Position numbers and translations under genes: made by a program. A stretch of 64,000 bases of DNA from Heterotrichella gracilis. Lineage: Eukaryota; Sar; Xanthophyceae; Tribonematales; Xanthonemataceae. The first letter of the stretch is position 1, and the number at the start of each line of letters is the position of its first letter. Of this stretch, positions 1 to 11,857 are shown in pieces. The DNA lies in assembly GCA_032358255.1 (NCBI GenBank), contig JAULBX010027495.1, positions 152,349 through 216,348 of the forward strand, in the 5' to 3' direction. The notes beneath the pieces are model-generated. The model was not told the origin of the DNA. It saw only the letters and a program-made list of their open reading frames with translations, and made no database searches.

Positions 1-1226
1 TGCGCGCCCAAGGGCCCGCTCCATATGCATCCTACTCCGCCACACAGCCTAGCGCGCCACCCAGACAGCTCCATATGCTGTCTCAAAGTGCTAGCTCAAA
101 ATGGGAAAGCTGTAGCAGCAGCCGCATTTTCGTGTGTGGCAAGTGGAAGGGGTTCACTTGCATGGGGCGGGAGCTGGCCTAGTGCATTGCACCATGGCAG
201 CGCCTCACCCTGGCCGCCCTAGAAGCCCCCTCCCGCATACCAGCACGCAGGGGACACAGGCATGGGCGTGATGTGCTGTGCAATGGGTGCAGTAGCACAC
301 CAAAGTAGCCTGAAGCACACGAAAATGGCGTTCTGCGCAAGCGTGCGCCAGCATTCCTCTCATTGCTGCCACAGCACACCTTCCACTGCCGTGCTAAGCA
401 CTGAGCACGCGCTTGTAAGTATCCAGCCGCCAGTAAATCATAAATACCTGAAATGGATGCATTTGGGCTAACGAAATCCCCAACCTTCTCAAGAAACCGC
501 CTGAGGGTGGTGGGTCAGTGCCATGCATGGATGCCACCTTGCATGGATGACATCACCACCAATGGGTACTGATGCCAGGCAGTAAGCAATACTGCGGGAA
601 AAGCAAAGAAAAAAATCGCCCAGTAGGGCGTGGAGTTTGTGCTTGACACACAAGAAATCGGTTCAGGGCCCAGGATTGCAGAGTTTACAGTGGCCCAAGA
701 ACCCTTGTCCAGGGTAATAATACCTGCGTGCGCGCGGAGGTGCGCGCGGTAGCACGGTCACCACGTGCGCTTAGCTTCCTGCTGCAGACAGCGGTGCGGT
801 GCTTACGGAGCAGCCCCGCTGAATCCAGCGCGCAGGTACCGCCTGAAGCCCCGTCAGCCGGAATGGGGCGCGCGAAAACGTGATGGTCAGGTGCCTTACA
901 GGTCGCTTCATGCCAGTTGCGCCCCAGCGATTGTGCGCAGCTGCGGAAAAGCAGTGCGGCCAACCACAGCGGGATAACAGCGCGTGGAGGCCCCCGTGGA
1001 CTGGCGTCCCACCCAACCGGTAGCTGTTGGAAGAAGGCACCTTTCCCTCCCTGCTGCCTTCCCAAGCAAAGGCTTGGCAACGCCCGATACTTAACCAGGC
1101 CTTGCACCGTTGCCGCGGTTAACCACCTCACCTGTTCCAGAGTCTCTTTCTCGAGCCAGTGACCCGCTACGACCATCAACTTTGGTTGCACACTTTTCCG
1201 AGACCACACACAACACACCAATCACC
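1..1226. other. Upstream flank of the LEA gene
   Basis: No convincing gene is seen here. Open frames in this stretch have no recognisable motifs and no splice-consistent continuation. Copies of CATGCATGG-type sequence lie near 517-550. The last part presumably holds the promoter and 5' UTR of the gene starting at 1227. The A/C-rich stretch just before that ATG (about 1200-1226) looks like a leader. Confidence 0.5.
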
Positions 1227-4200
1227 ATGTCGTCTGCTGTCGCAACCACCGCCATGCAGGGGTCTATGCGCCCCAGCACCACCACCCGCCTCCCCACATC
1301 CAGCTTCAAGAGCTCCAGGCGTGTGGTGGTCGCTCGCCCCACATGCGCAGCTGGCAAGAACGAGGTACTGCCACACCCTTTCCGGAACCAGGAACCTGAT
1401 GGCTGCAATGCTGGCCTTGCCGATGGGTAGCAATGTGCCACACATGGGGCCATTGTATAGCTGATGCTGTCCGTTCAGCCCCCTGCTGTGGCCTCGCATC
1501 AGGAGCAACCTATTCGTTGCTACAAGGAATATATTCCCTGTTGTCTACCTGTTTGGTAGCTGCACTTGTATTTAATAGCATGCGCCCTTCAGATTACAAC
1601 AACCTGCAAACACCGGTACATTTTGCAATGGCATAGCATATTTACACCACAATGCCAGCGTGGTACAAACTATTGGGGGTATGTTGCATGGGCCATGGAC
1701 TGGAGTATGCCCAGGCGGTGCCTGCACTTGATACCCTAATACCCTAATGCAGTGCAGCTGTCAACGTGCTGGGTGGGGTGTCAGATTTGCATAGGCTTGC
1801 ACTACATGTAAAGCCCTCTCAATTGATGACGCCTGATTCAAGCTTTAGCGTTGCCACCCACGCAAATGTAATGTTTTGGTAGGCCACTGCCCACGTGTAT
1901 CTTGGTTGTGAAAGATGTAAATTCAGGGTGTAGGGTAGTCAACTATGCCTGCGTTGCAAAGGTTTATTTACCCAGCTGTGCTCACACACGGGCTGCTGAT
2001 GCGATCACCACGAGGTGACACCTGTCAGGCAACCCAAGTGACACTCCAATGAACACAACAACTCAGGCTGAAGTCCGCTGCAGCTGGGTACTTCGTCTTA
2101 ATAATGCAACAATTCTTTGTCCTCATGCCTATGGGCCAAATGCCACAAAACCCTTGAAACCCTTGAACTTTCGCTCACTGCATTAGGCGTCGGAATTTTT
2201 TATCATCATGTCTTGTATACTGAGCTTCCCCCTCCTCTTTTCTTGCAGGATGCTGCTCCCTCCCCCCTACGCAATATCCTCAACATGGCCGCTGCCGTGG
2301 CTGCCACCGCAGCACTGATGGGGCCAATGACTGGTCTGGAGGCACAGGCAGCGGTGAGCAGCAGGCTAGCATTGCCCAGTGGTTGGTGCCTGTTGTAATG
2401 TTGCGGGATCAACACTCAGTGCTGATATGTGCACAGAATGGCCATTGTGAAATGGATTACATGCAAACTTCATGAAGCTGCTGTATCCTTGGCCTACCTC
2501 CGCTTTGTTACTCATGCAGAACATGCAATCTGGTACCAGTTACACACCCTCAATTCTAAAGCCCACTGCCCCTTTTTTTTCCAGATCCGCGCCCCCTCCG
2601 AGGCCCCCCAGGAGCAGAAGCCCCTGGTCCAGGTGGCCAGGGATGTGCTGGGCAGGAGCATTACGGTGAGGGACTGTAACATCCTACTAGGGTGTTATGT
2701 ATAGTTGCACCATGAGAATGATGTATATGCGAGGGTAGAGAGTAGTTGCTGCCCTTTCGGCTGTGTGCAGGCTGTAAAATGTGGCAGAAGTTTTGATTGT
2801 GTACAAGTACATACTGGATTATAACTTGTATTGCACTGTGATATGCTGCACAGGAAGATGCAATGCACTGCCACATGCAAGTACTTGAATGGCTGTCATG
2901 TATAGCGTGATTTACAATGCATGTCAGCAGCGCCATGTCGTCACTTTAAACTGCCATTTGCCATGGGCGGAAGAGTTTCCTTTGCGCTCCAAATCTTGAT
3001 ATGTGTCGCTAATCCCTGGTTGTCCATTGTTTTTGCAGGAGAAGGCCGAGGATGCCGGTGACGCCATCAAGGGCAAGGTGAGCTCCGACATCGACACCGT
3101 GAAGGGCAAGGTGAAGAGCGACATCGGCACCGCCAAGAGCAAGGTGAAGTCCGATGTGGGCTTTGCACAGGAGAAGGCTGGGGAGGTGCAGGGCGCTGTG
3201 GAGAAGAAGAAGGGTTGGTTCAGCGGCTTTGGCTCCAAGGCCAAGGGCAAGTCAAGCGAGGTGCAGTCAGCGGTACGTATCGTACATATATATGTGTATT
3301 GACATGTGGATAAGAATTATTAAGATGGGTGTGCATTTATGGTCCAGTTAATGGTCAGTGTATCACTGTCCTGCTTCGTAGTTTGGGCAGGAGGCGAGGG
3401 AAATATGTGCAATGACGTGATTGCTTGAACAGGTGTGAATGGATAGATTTTTCATAGAAATTTGCAAAGCTGGCCTGCTTATCTGCCATTTTACATAGCA
3501 GATCTGCTGACTAGCTTTGTGCAGCACTTACTGTTAAAATATGTGGCACGACTGGCAAGGGTGGGTGTAGGTGATATTGTGAGGCTTAAGTAATGACCTG
3601 TTAACTGACCATTTGCCTTCTGTCCACAGGCCAAGGGCAAGGCTGGTGAGGCCAAGAGCGCCATCAAGGACGCAGCCGACACAGTGGCCGACAAGGCCGG
3701 CTCCATCGGTGACACTATCAAGGACAAGGCAGATGACCTCTTCAACACTGCTGACAGCAAGGCCAACCAGGCTGGCAGGTCAATCTCCTCCAAGTCCCCT
3801 GACGTCGGCTCGGCAGCCAGCGACGCCAAGCGGGGCCTCAAGGGCAAGGTGAACGAGGCCCAGTCCGCCTTCAAGGATCAAGCCTCCTCAGCGAAGGATA
3901 CCATCAAGGACAAGGCAGGCGACCTGGGCGACATTGTCAAGGGCAAGGCTGACGAGGTGTTCAAGGCGGTGGACGACAACACCCCCAGCGCACCCAGCAA
4001 GGTGTTCTCCAGGACCACAGTGGTGGCCTCCCTGGGTGACAGGATCAGCGACAAGGTGGATGACGCCAAGCAGGGACTGAAGGACACCCTGTCCAAGGGC
4101 AAGGCTGGGGAGGTGCAGGACACCATCAAGGGCAAGGCCAATGATGCCCGCACAACCCTGGACAAGACCGCGGCTGACGCCCGCCAGACATTGTCAGGTG

Positions 4201-5032
4201 AGCAGCTGAGAGATATGTCTGTGATTACATCAGGTATTATACTGTGGCCATCGAAGATGCAGCAAATGGTATTGTAATGAAAGTACGAATTGTTCTGGCT
4301 TTGTTTGTACAGTGCTGGAAACTGTATGGCAATTACACAGCTAATTATTCTTGTACTTTTTACTGTTGTTCATTTTTCCAAAATGGAAGGGTCTGATATG
4401 GTCAAGCAATGCCCCTATCATAGCACTCTTTACTTTACAACCTGAATGTGCAGTTGACTGATTTTTTTTTTGTATTTTGCAGCCGACACCAACTTTGGCG
4501 ATGTTGGCATGGGCCGCAAGGGTGATGCTGAGGCCAACAAGATCCTCAAGGGTGCAGCCAACGATGTGCAGACCAGTGGAGTGGATGCCAAGAACGCTGT
4601 TGAGAATGTGGGCGACTCCGTGAAGGATAAGGCGCAGGAGGGCAAGAGCGCATTCTCCAAACTGGCTGGAAAGGTGGGGAAATATAACCACTAGTTGAAC
4701 TTTGTGCCATGTATGCTGAACTGGGAAGATTGTTATAAATGAATGGGGTGCTCTTGTGTGACAAATGCTGATGGATCTGCACTTCTGGGAACTGGGGTGG
4801 TTTTGTTCCAGTACCTTACCTTACCAGGGTGTGCATGTTTTAATTACTAATAAGGCTGAGCCTTGTTATATACGAAGCTGAAGTGAATATTTGCTTGAAA
4901 AATTTATATGTGCCGCATTGGCTGCAAAATAATTCTTGCAACAGTAAAGCAGAAAAATAATGCCTGTTTTGTGATGTTGTGCAGGTCCAGGATGCTGGTG
5001 AGAATGTGATTGATAGCATCAAGGGCCAGTAA
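1227..5032 (+). CDS. Plastid-targeted LEA (group 3, HIC6-like) stress protein
   Basis: Exons 1227-1364, 2249-2353, 2585-2665, 3039-3272, 3630-4197, 4483-4673 and 4985-5032 join in frame to 454 residues. All introns are GT-AG, and all are phase 0 except the one between 4197 and 4483. Residues 1-46 are rich in Ser, Thr and Arg with no acidic residue until the end, typical of a plastid transit peptide. A short hydrophobic Ala-rich stretch ending in AQA follows in exon 2. From exon 4 on, the protein is a hydrophilic repeat of 11-mer-like units built on KDKA, KGKV and KGKAD, with Ala, Lys, Asp and Gly dominant and no Cys. This is the signature of group 3 LEA proteins, which protect enzymes and membranes in freezing or drying. 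The best known algal member is the cold-induced plastid HIC6 of Chlorella. Targeting to stroma or thylakoid is inferred. Exons 4 to 6 were probably built by repeat expansion. Confidence 0.85.
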
Positions 5033-5937
5033 GCTGGGAAAAGTTGGAAATGTGATGGATGTGGAAATATGTGGCAATGAGTAGAGATATGCGCAAGTGA
5101 CAGGTTGCACTCAAATCTGATTGGAAGTGGGTAAGATTTTCTCTGAAGTGTAGACGGCAATGGCTGGTGTCAGCTGCTGTGTGTACATGGATCGTTTTTG
5201 TTGACAATTTTGCATATTTCTGTTGATTGTTGGAGGCTGTGTAGGAGATGGTTAGCTTGTGACGTTGTGCCAAGCGGCTTGATACCTCGCAAAACTCAAT
5301 GTAGGATGTAGGGCAAGTACTTTTTCACTCTGGAATGGATCTTGATTGACTGTGTCATGAAAGTTAGCATGGGAGATTGTATTGTACTCTGAAATGAGAT
5401 GAAAGTTTGCTGTGTTTATCATATGCTATAGCTTTGCACTTTCTCATTTTATTGTGTTGGCACTGATGAAGTAAAGTTGCTGCATAGCTTAAAATGTGTA
5501 CGTTTGGGTGAGACTGGTAGATAGGGTGAAATTGGCCACATATTGACTTATGCAACTGGATGAGAGATGAAAGATAAGGTAACTGTAAGTGACTTATCTG
5601 AGATATGAAATATGCAATGCAGTGCCAGTTGTTGCCCATTATACTATACACTTCATTCCCATTTCCTAAGTAGTGAATAACCTGGCGCATGCAGACATGG
5701 AATGCTACATCATTCTTTGCTGGTTACTAGCCATCAATAACAATGTTTAAACCATCCATATCTAGACAGGTTTATGCAAGCTACGCTGCCCAATTTGGAG
5801 AATGACGCAGTATGGTACTGTAAAACACCGCAAAGCATGGCATGCAGCACAGCATGACAAATAAACCAATATCCCCCTTGGGGTACTGACGTGGCTAATG
5901 CCTTCACATACTCAACCACTTATGCTGATTATGTTGC

Positions 5938-5995
5938 CCTGATACGAGCCAGTGGCCCCCTACCTCCACACCTCTGCATTCCCTTCTTTATTTTT
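5938..5995 (+). repeat. Dispersed repeat, copy A (partial)
   Basis: The stretch carries GAGCCAGTGGCCCCCTA followed by a pyrimidine-rich run ending in CCCTTCTTTATTT. The same core recurs at 17760-17808, 32483-32530, 50581-50680 and 54420-54545, always on this strand. See the finding on this family. Confidence 0.6.
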
Positions 5996-6371
5996 TTGAA
6001 AAACGGTCGCTATGATTACCGTGCTGGGTAACCATTGGGCAAATCGTGAGAATGAGGGTCTTTTGGTCGGTAATCATATGTATCACTGGCTGGCCACGTG
6101 GGGCAATCGTAACTGATTATTGAAAAAATAGTAGGGAGCTGTGTACAGTAAAAGCTGAAAATGAACATATGGTGCTTGCATGGCACCCCGATGACATCCT
6201 TGACACCGCCATACATATTTCAAGCAAGCACCACACAGCGCTGAAATTAAAAGAAATGAGGACAATGCCATATTGACCCATGCTTGTCAGCAAGGTATTG
6301 AGTGATGCTTCTGACAAAACTGTCATTGCAACCAGCCAGCAATGGAACCTGCTAAAATGATACACCCACGA

Positions 6372-6376
6372 TTACA
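6372..6376 (-). terminator. TGTAA polyadenylation signal of zinc-knuckle gene
   Basis: TGTAA on the minus strand about 150 bases past the stop at 6524. TGTAA is the usual green-algal poly(A) signal. Confidence 0.45.
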
Positions 6377-6523
6377 CTGTCTGAGCAGCTGAAGTGCAAG
6401 ATACACCCTGAGACAGTGCGGCATGTTCCAAAATGTGGTCGAGTGTGACATTGTGCTAACCCTGTTGTCCCCCCGCACACATAAATAACTCCCCTCCCCC
6501 CATCCCTTCCTTTCTCCCGCCAG

Positions 6524-9500
6524 TTACCGCTCAGCCACCCCATGCTGGGCGCGCCAGTCCGCCAGAAACCCTTCCACATCCTCCACGCCCTCGGGGATTA
6601 CCCTAGGGTGTTCGCTGCCGCCCTGCGCCAGGTGGCGCGCACACAGCTGCCGGCCCCGCACCCACTGCCCGCACCTGTGCCCCCACGCGGTGATCCCCCT
6701 GCATCGCACTGTCGCACCCCCCTGGGAAAGCCTCTGGCGCCACTTGGTGATGAAACCCTGCAGTGTGGATGGTGGGTGGGTGGTGGATGGTGGCGATGGA
6801 CGATGCAAATGGGTGAGTGCCGGGTGGTGGAAGGGGGTATCGGGGGACAGGAGGAAGCCTCTCTTTACTTCCAGCCCCACGCCCCTTCCTGCCTTGCTTC
6901 CTGCTGGTAGGGCAACACCTACCACCCTGTACATCTACAGTGAAACGGCATTCCAAGCCGAAGACGATTCTTTGGCCTGTGTACCCTCAAGAGGGTTGCC
7001 AATATCCTTGAGGGCTTGCCGGTACCCTTGAGGGGCATGCCCAAAAACCCAATGCATGGTGCACACAAGGGACGCACACCCCTGCCAATGCCTCAATGCC
7101 CTGTATAACACCACAGGCACTGGCACAGGCAGCCACCACAGCATGCACCCACCCTCCCCCCTTTCTCACCTCCACATCCTCCACCCCCTCTGGGATCACC
7201 CTGTCAGTCTGCGCCAGGTGCGTGTGGCGCCAGCACAGCACCCCCGCGCCCTCGCCTTCCTCCCCGCCGCCCCCTCTCACACCCACCCCGCACTGGCGGT
7301 TGGCTGTGGTGATGGCCCGGCAGCGCTGACTGGATCGGGCGGTAATAAGCTGCAGGCAGGGGAAGGAAAAAGGTGAAGTATGAGACGCATGCGGCCAGAT
7401 TAGCGGGGGAAATAAGAAACATCGCACAATGCTATGCACAATGCCTCCCATGTTACAGCTCGTACGCTCATAGTTCGGTGCATTGAACCAGCATGCAACC
7501 CCTTTTGTTGCAAGGGGCTTATAGCCTATGTTTCCAGCTCCCAGCTTTCAGCCTGCCTAGTCCTCCTAGCCTGGATAACAACAGACACATGTGCTCCCCA
7601 CACAATGCCCGGCTGTGGCATGCTATGGGCCCTACCTGTGGCATGACATCCCCAGTGGCAGGTGGTGACACCCCCCCGGCAGCCGCAGCCCCATAGTGGT
7701 TAGTGCACAGCCCATCAGCAGCAGCAACATGGAGGCACCTGGGGGGTGGGTGGGGGGTGAGCGGGTGGAGGAGTCGGGGGCTGGGGAGGACAGAATTTGC
7801 AGGGGAATCATGCGAGTGGCAAGGGGTCTTGACAGCATGCGCGTGTTTAAGCTGGGGTAGCAGGCATCCAGCGTAAGCCCTCAACCCTTAATATTCATCT
7901 CTGACCCCTCTGACCCCCTATCCCCAAACCCCACACCCACCGGTGCCTGCGGGGATGGTGGCAGGGCACAAGGTCTGCAGGAGCAAGCCCAATCCCCAAA
8001 CCCTACACCCTAAATCCTGGACCACAGCGCCCCACCAACCTGATCCCTGCAGAAGCAGTAGCTGAGCACCTGGTTCGCAGGAGCAAACACAAACCCTAAA
8101 CCCTAAAAATGACCCACATTGCCCCACCCACCTGGTGCACGGGAGTAGACCCAAACCCTAAACATTACACCCTGGACCACAGCGCCCCACCCACCTGATG
8201 CCTGCAGGGGTGGTAGCTGAACATCTTGTGCGCGGGAGTGAACCCGAGGCTGTTTTCTGGGCAGCCATGGCGGCCAATAGAGCAGCAGCGGCAAGGGGGT
8301 CATCGGGCAGCATGCGGATCTGGGACGGGGAGGGACAACGGGAGGTCAAGAGGGGCGGACAAAGGTGTAAGGGGAGCGACTGAATGTGGGGAAAGGGGCA
8401 GGACTGCCAGGCGCCAGATGTGCAGGGCTGACTGCCAAACTGGCTATGTTGCTGGAATGCATGTAACTAAGTACCGGGAAGGGCAAGCGCATGCGGATTT
8501 GGGACGGGTTTGTGCAGAAGGGGTACCAGCAAAGCTTCGAGTTTAAGACCCTAGGCACAGGGGATGCGCACGGGGCACTTCAAAATCATGTCACGTTCCC
8601 GCAGTAGAGGTTCAGGCATTGAAAATCCAGGGTTCAGTTATGCTGATTTGGCGCACGCGCACCTATGTCAAGCTCATGCAAAAATGCCTCCTGCACAGCC
8701 TTCCACACCTTGCGGCCTGGTTAGGGTTTAGGGTCTAGGATTTAGGTCAACTGCGCACCTGCGCTGGATTCATGAAGAAGCGCCTCCAGCACAGCTTCCA
8801 GTAGGTGGACAACTGATTAGGGTTTAAATCTAGGTTAAGGTCACAGGGTTTAGGTCAACTGCACACCTGTGCTGGGTTCATATAGAAGTGCCTCCTGCAC
8901 AGCTTCCAGTAGGTGGCGGCCTGGTTATGGTTTAAGTCTAGGGTTTAGGGTCTAGGTTCAGTCCTGCACACCTGCGCCGGGTTCATGAAGAAGTGCCTCC
9001 TGCACAGCTTCCAGTAGGTGGCGGCCTGGTTAGGGTTTGGGGTTTAGGGTTTAGGTCCTGCCTACCTGCGCTGGGTTCATGAAGAAATGCCTTCTACACA
9101 GCTTCCAGTAGGTGGCAGCCTGGCAGCACTGGACGCCCTGCGCGGTGACGGCACGACACCGCTTGGGGGCACGCACGGGGTTGGCGGCCACGCGCGCCGC
9201 CGCCTCCTCTTGGAAGAAGCGCAGCGCCACCGCGGCTGCTTCGGGATCCGTGGGGAGGATGCGCACCTGTACACAAGGGGAGGAAGTACCGTTGACACGG
9301 GTTTTCGGGGAAGGACTGGGGCATGCATGTCAGGCTTCACGGTCCCTGATTTGGGATGGGCGCCTCACAGCTACATATTAGGGTGTGGGGCTCACATGTC
9401 TGGCCAGGATTCGTGCTGTTGACGATTCAAGGTGGGTGCACCTCCCGTGGGTGCATGCGGTGGTGCTTGCCGCACAGCTTAGGAAATACTGTTAAGGCCT

Positions 9501-10781
9501 AGGGTTTAAGGCTACAACTTTGAGGTCAAGATCTAGGGTTACGAGCTAAGGGTTTAGGGCATGCGCACCTCTGCAGGGTTTATGCGGTGGGGCTTCCCGC
9601 ACAGCTTAGGATGTACAGTCAAGGCCTAGGGTTGAAGTCTACAACGTTGAGGTCAAGATCTAGGGTTAAGAGCTAAGGGTTTAGGGCGTGCGCACCTCTG
9701 CAGGGTTCATGCGGTGGTGCTTCCCGCACAGCTTCCAATGCGTTGCTGTGCGTGTGCATTGGACCCCATTGGGATTGACTGCAAGGCATGGCTGGCGTAG
9801 CTTGCGGCGTGGGGCGCGTGGGGTGGGGGGCGGGGGTGGCTTGGTGGATGTTGAGGCTGTGGCTGTGGCTGTGGGGTTGCTGATTTCATCTGAATCCGTG
9901 GTGGGGTGGGATGGTGGCGGGAGCGAGGGTGGCTCTGGCGTGCTCGTAGGGGTTGGACTGGTGGCGGGGCTGGTGGGACTGGTAGGATGGTCCCTGGCAA
10001 TGGAATCAGCACTGGCAGTGGATTGGCCATTGGCAGTGGATAGGCCATTGGCACTGCCCTCACTGACGCCATTTCCCCGGCCGAGGGTGCTGGGAAACCC
10101 TAGGGAAATATCGCCGTTGACAGTAAACCCTAGAGGAGTATCATTGCTGGTACTATTGCTGCTGCTGCCTGCAGCGCCGCTGCCAATGCCACCGCCAGTG
10201 CCCTGCGTTACATCGCTAATGCTTGGCATTGCGCCCCGAAGTTGCTCATGCGATCCGGACATGGCCTCTAGCCCAGCAAAAACAGCCTCTAGCGAGCCAT
10301 CAACTCCCCTGCCTGCTGCCACCTGGCACACTGTCGCAGGTCTGCTGGCGCAGGCTGTCTGATGGGATGCAAACGACCCACCATGGTTTGCATACCCTTG
10401 CGTAGGGTATTGACGGGCCCTGGACCCATTGCCATTTGTGGCGCTTAGAGAGGGGTTGCTGCAGGCGTGGGGGCGCAGTAGCCTCCAGCGGATGCTGCCT
10501 GGCTGTGGCTGTGGCTGTGGCTGTGGCTGTGGCTGTGCCCTGGGGATGGCGTTGCGAGGCACGTGACTGCCATGGCTGCATGGCAGCTGGCGCGTCATGT
10601 GGTGTGTGTGCTCCTGGTTGTGGTGTGTGCTGCTGTGTAAGCGCTTTGCCTCACGGGTTGACGACCTGGAGGCAACAGTGTGGACCTGAGGACCTGGATG
10701 GTGTGCATGGAGGCATGGAGGGTTACAGCCACCCAGGAGTTGTACTGCCATGACAGGGACTACAAACATGTCCGGTCCCAC
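6524..10781 (-). CDS. Protein with five WRC/DUF5763-like CCCH zinc knuckles
   Basis: Transcribed right to left: exons 10781-9696, 9266-9066, 8319-8195, 7738-7636, 7349-7170 and 6757-6524 give 642 residues with consistent phases. Residues 1 to about 320 are low-complexity and rich in Ser, Thr, Pro and Gly, with a QP repeat encoded at about 10500-10541. Five zinc knuckles follow: C332/C342/C352/H355, C399/C409/C419/H422, C462/C472/C482/H485, C515/C525/C544/H547 and C584/C594/C604/H607. Four have exact C-x9-C-x9-C-x2-H spacing; the fourth has a Gly/Glu-rich insert before its last Cys. A motif like VRILPTDPEAAA precedes knuckles 2 and 3, and VIPEGVEDVE follows knuckles 4 and 5. The spacing is close to the WRC domain of plant growth-regulating factors (C-x9-C-x10-C-x2-H) and to the DUF5763-type knuckle of phage and bacterial proteins, but the WRC core Trp-Arg is absent. 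Nucleic-acid binding is only inferred. The start at 10781 is the least certain part. Confidence 0.72.
7940..8262 (-). repeat. Four-copy partial duplication around the third knuckle exon
   Basis: The 3' end of exon 8319-8195 and its donor (…CCTGCAGGCATCAG, then GTGGGTGGGGCGCTG) recur downstream in the same intron at about 8108-8154, 8012-8093 and 7940-7992 with increasing divergence. Telomere-like TTTAGGG motifs lie between the copies. Confidence 0.65.
8655..9113 (-). repeat. Five tandem copies of the second knuckle's 3' exon half
   Basis: Units of about 95-107 bp begin near 8655, 8753, 8860, 8966 and 9061. The rightmost is the real exon end, encoding YWKLCRRHFFMNPAQ. The next two (8966 and 8860) keep acceptor-like AG, an 18-codon open frame and donor GT. 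The one at 8753 has lost the zinc-ligand His (CRRH changed to CWRR). The leftmost has an in-frame stop. Decay therefore increases away from the parental exon. Confidence 0.8.
9437..9738 (-). repeat. Three tandem copies of the first knuckle's 3' exon end
   Basis: The exon end encoding KLCGKHHRMNPAE plus its donor (about 9738-9691) is repeated at about 9610-9562 (one His replaced by Pro) and 9482-9437 (zinc ligands intact). Spacing is close to 128 bp and the intervening sequence carries AAACCCTA-type motifs. Confidence 0.75.
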
Positions 10782-11857
10782 CCAGTGAATATGCAGTCAC
10801 GGTTGGCAGCACAGTGGGTATATTGGGGCGGTGGGCTCTACTCGTTATGAAAAACCCTATCCCCCTACCAGTATACCACTGCTGGTGGGGTGGTGACTCA
10901 GGATGTTGGTGACTCAGGATGTTGGGCAAACGCACCCAGATGACACAAGACAAGAACCCGCGCACAATAATCCATCACCGAGTACCTGGTGCATCGTGTC
11001 ATGCACAAGCCTGAACTTTCAACCTGTGTCTGCAAACTGCAAGGGAGAAGACTGGCCCATGGCATGAACCGCATACCCGCCACCCACAAGCCGTTTGAGG
11101 TCAATTGAAAGCGAGATCGACACCGAAACACGCTCTATAAAAGTTTACCAACTACGGGCAAGTACCTGCCAACGTGGCAACAGTGCCGCGAGGTCAGCCA
11201 ACGCATGGATTGCTGCAACCCCCCCACATCATGTTTCGGGTTGGCTCCAGCTTGCTCCTTGCTCCCGACTGCTCCCAACCTGCTTTAGGCCTGATACAGT
11301 TGCAACCATACGCTTGAATGAAGCCGAATAGCTCGTTTAGGAGGCAAGGCAGCGTCTCGTGTTGCTTCCAAACACACACACATTCGCAGCCACACACCAA
11401 TGCATGCACATGGGCGATGGCGATGAAGTCGGGTGATATTTATGCTGGGGGTATAAGATGTGAGAGATATGGCGCTGCAGCCGTCTATTAAACACACCGG
11501 ACGTATGCAGGCGAGAAATGGGTGTGGGCTGCTCCTTGTTCGTCGCTTTCGCTACGCGCCACTCACCAGCCGGTTTGAGTTCGCAGGGTTTGGTGAAGGG
11601 TTTTGCTCTGCTCTGCAGCCGGGCTGACACTGTGGGCCACTCGACAGATATAAGTGTCGGTTGCGTGCCACACCGGCAGTGTTCTAAGAGCAGAATAGGA
11701 CCCATGTCACTCTGTACATAGTTCCCTATTACAAGCTGCACCTCGGCGCACCACCCTGGTATGCATGCACATGCAACGTCTCCTCTCAGTCCTTTCGTAA
11801 GCTGCCTTACTGCTGAAAGAGACCCGCATGCTTGTTTGAAAGCAAGTTTCAGTAGGC
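10782..11857. promoter_or_regulatory. Divergent spacer, zinc-knuckle gene and carboxypeptidase
   Basis: Head-to-head spacer of about 1.1 kb with no gene recognised. It contains a TATAAAAG at about 11138 and two ATGCATGCA palindromes (11400 and 11760), a motif found in several gene-start regions of this window. Promoter function is inferred from position. Confidence 0.4.

Larger units (their letters stand above)
5033..6523. other. 3' flank of LEA gene and convergent spacer
   Basis: AT-richer than the genes, with no gene seen. It holds the 3' UTR of the LEA gene (TGTAA occurs near 5584), a partial copy of the dispersed repeat at about 5938-5995, and the poly(A) region of the minus-strand gene ending at 6524. 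Confidence 0.6.

Noticed and set aside
685-1221. 178-codon open frame on the minus strand upstream of the LEA gene
   Set aside because: It has no recognisable motif, sits over the LEA gene's leader region, and has no splice-consistent neighbours.
8655-9738. Regular spaced repeats resembling a CRISPR array
   Set aside because: The repeats are exon pieces with splice sites in a eukaryotic intron. The spacers are related to each other and no cas gene is present.
9688-10362. 224-codon plus-strand frame opposite the zinc-knuckle gene's first exon
   Set aside because: Shadow of a GC-rich coding exon. The knuckle and low-complexity coding sense is on the minus strand.
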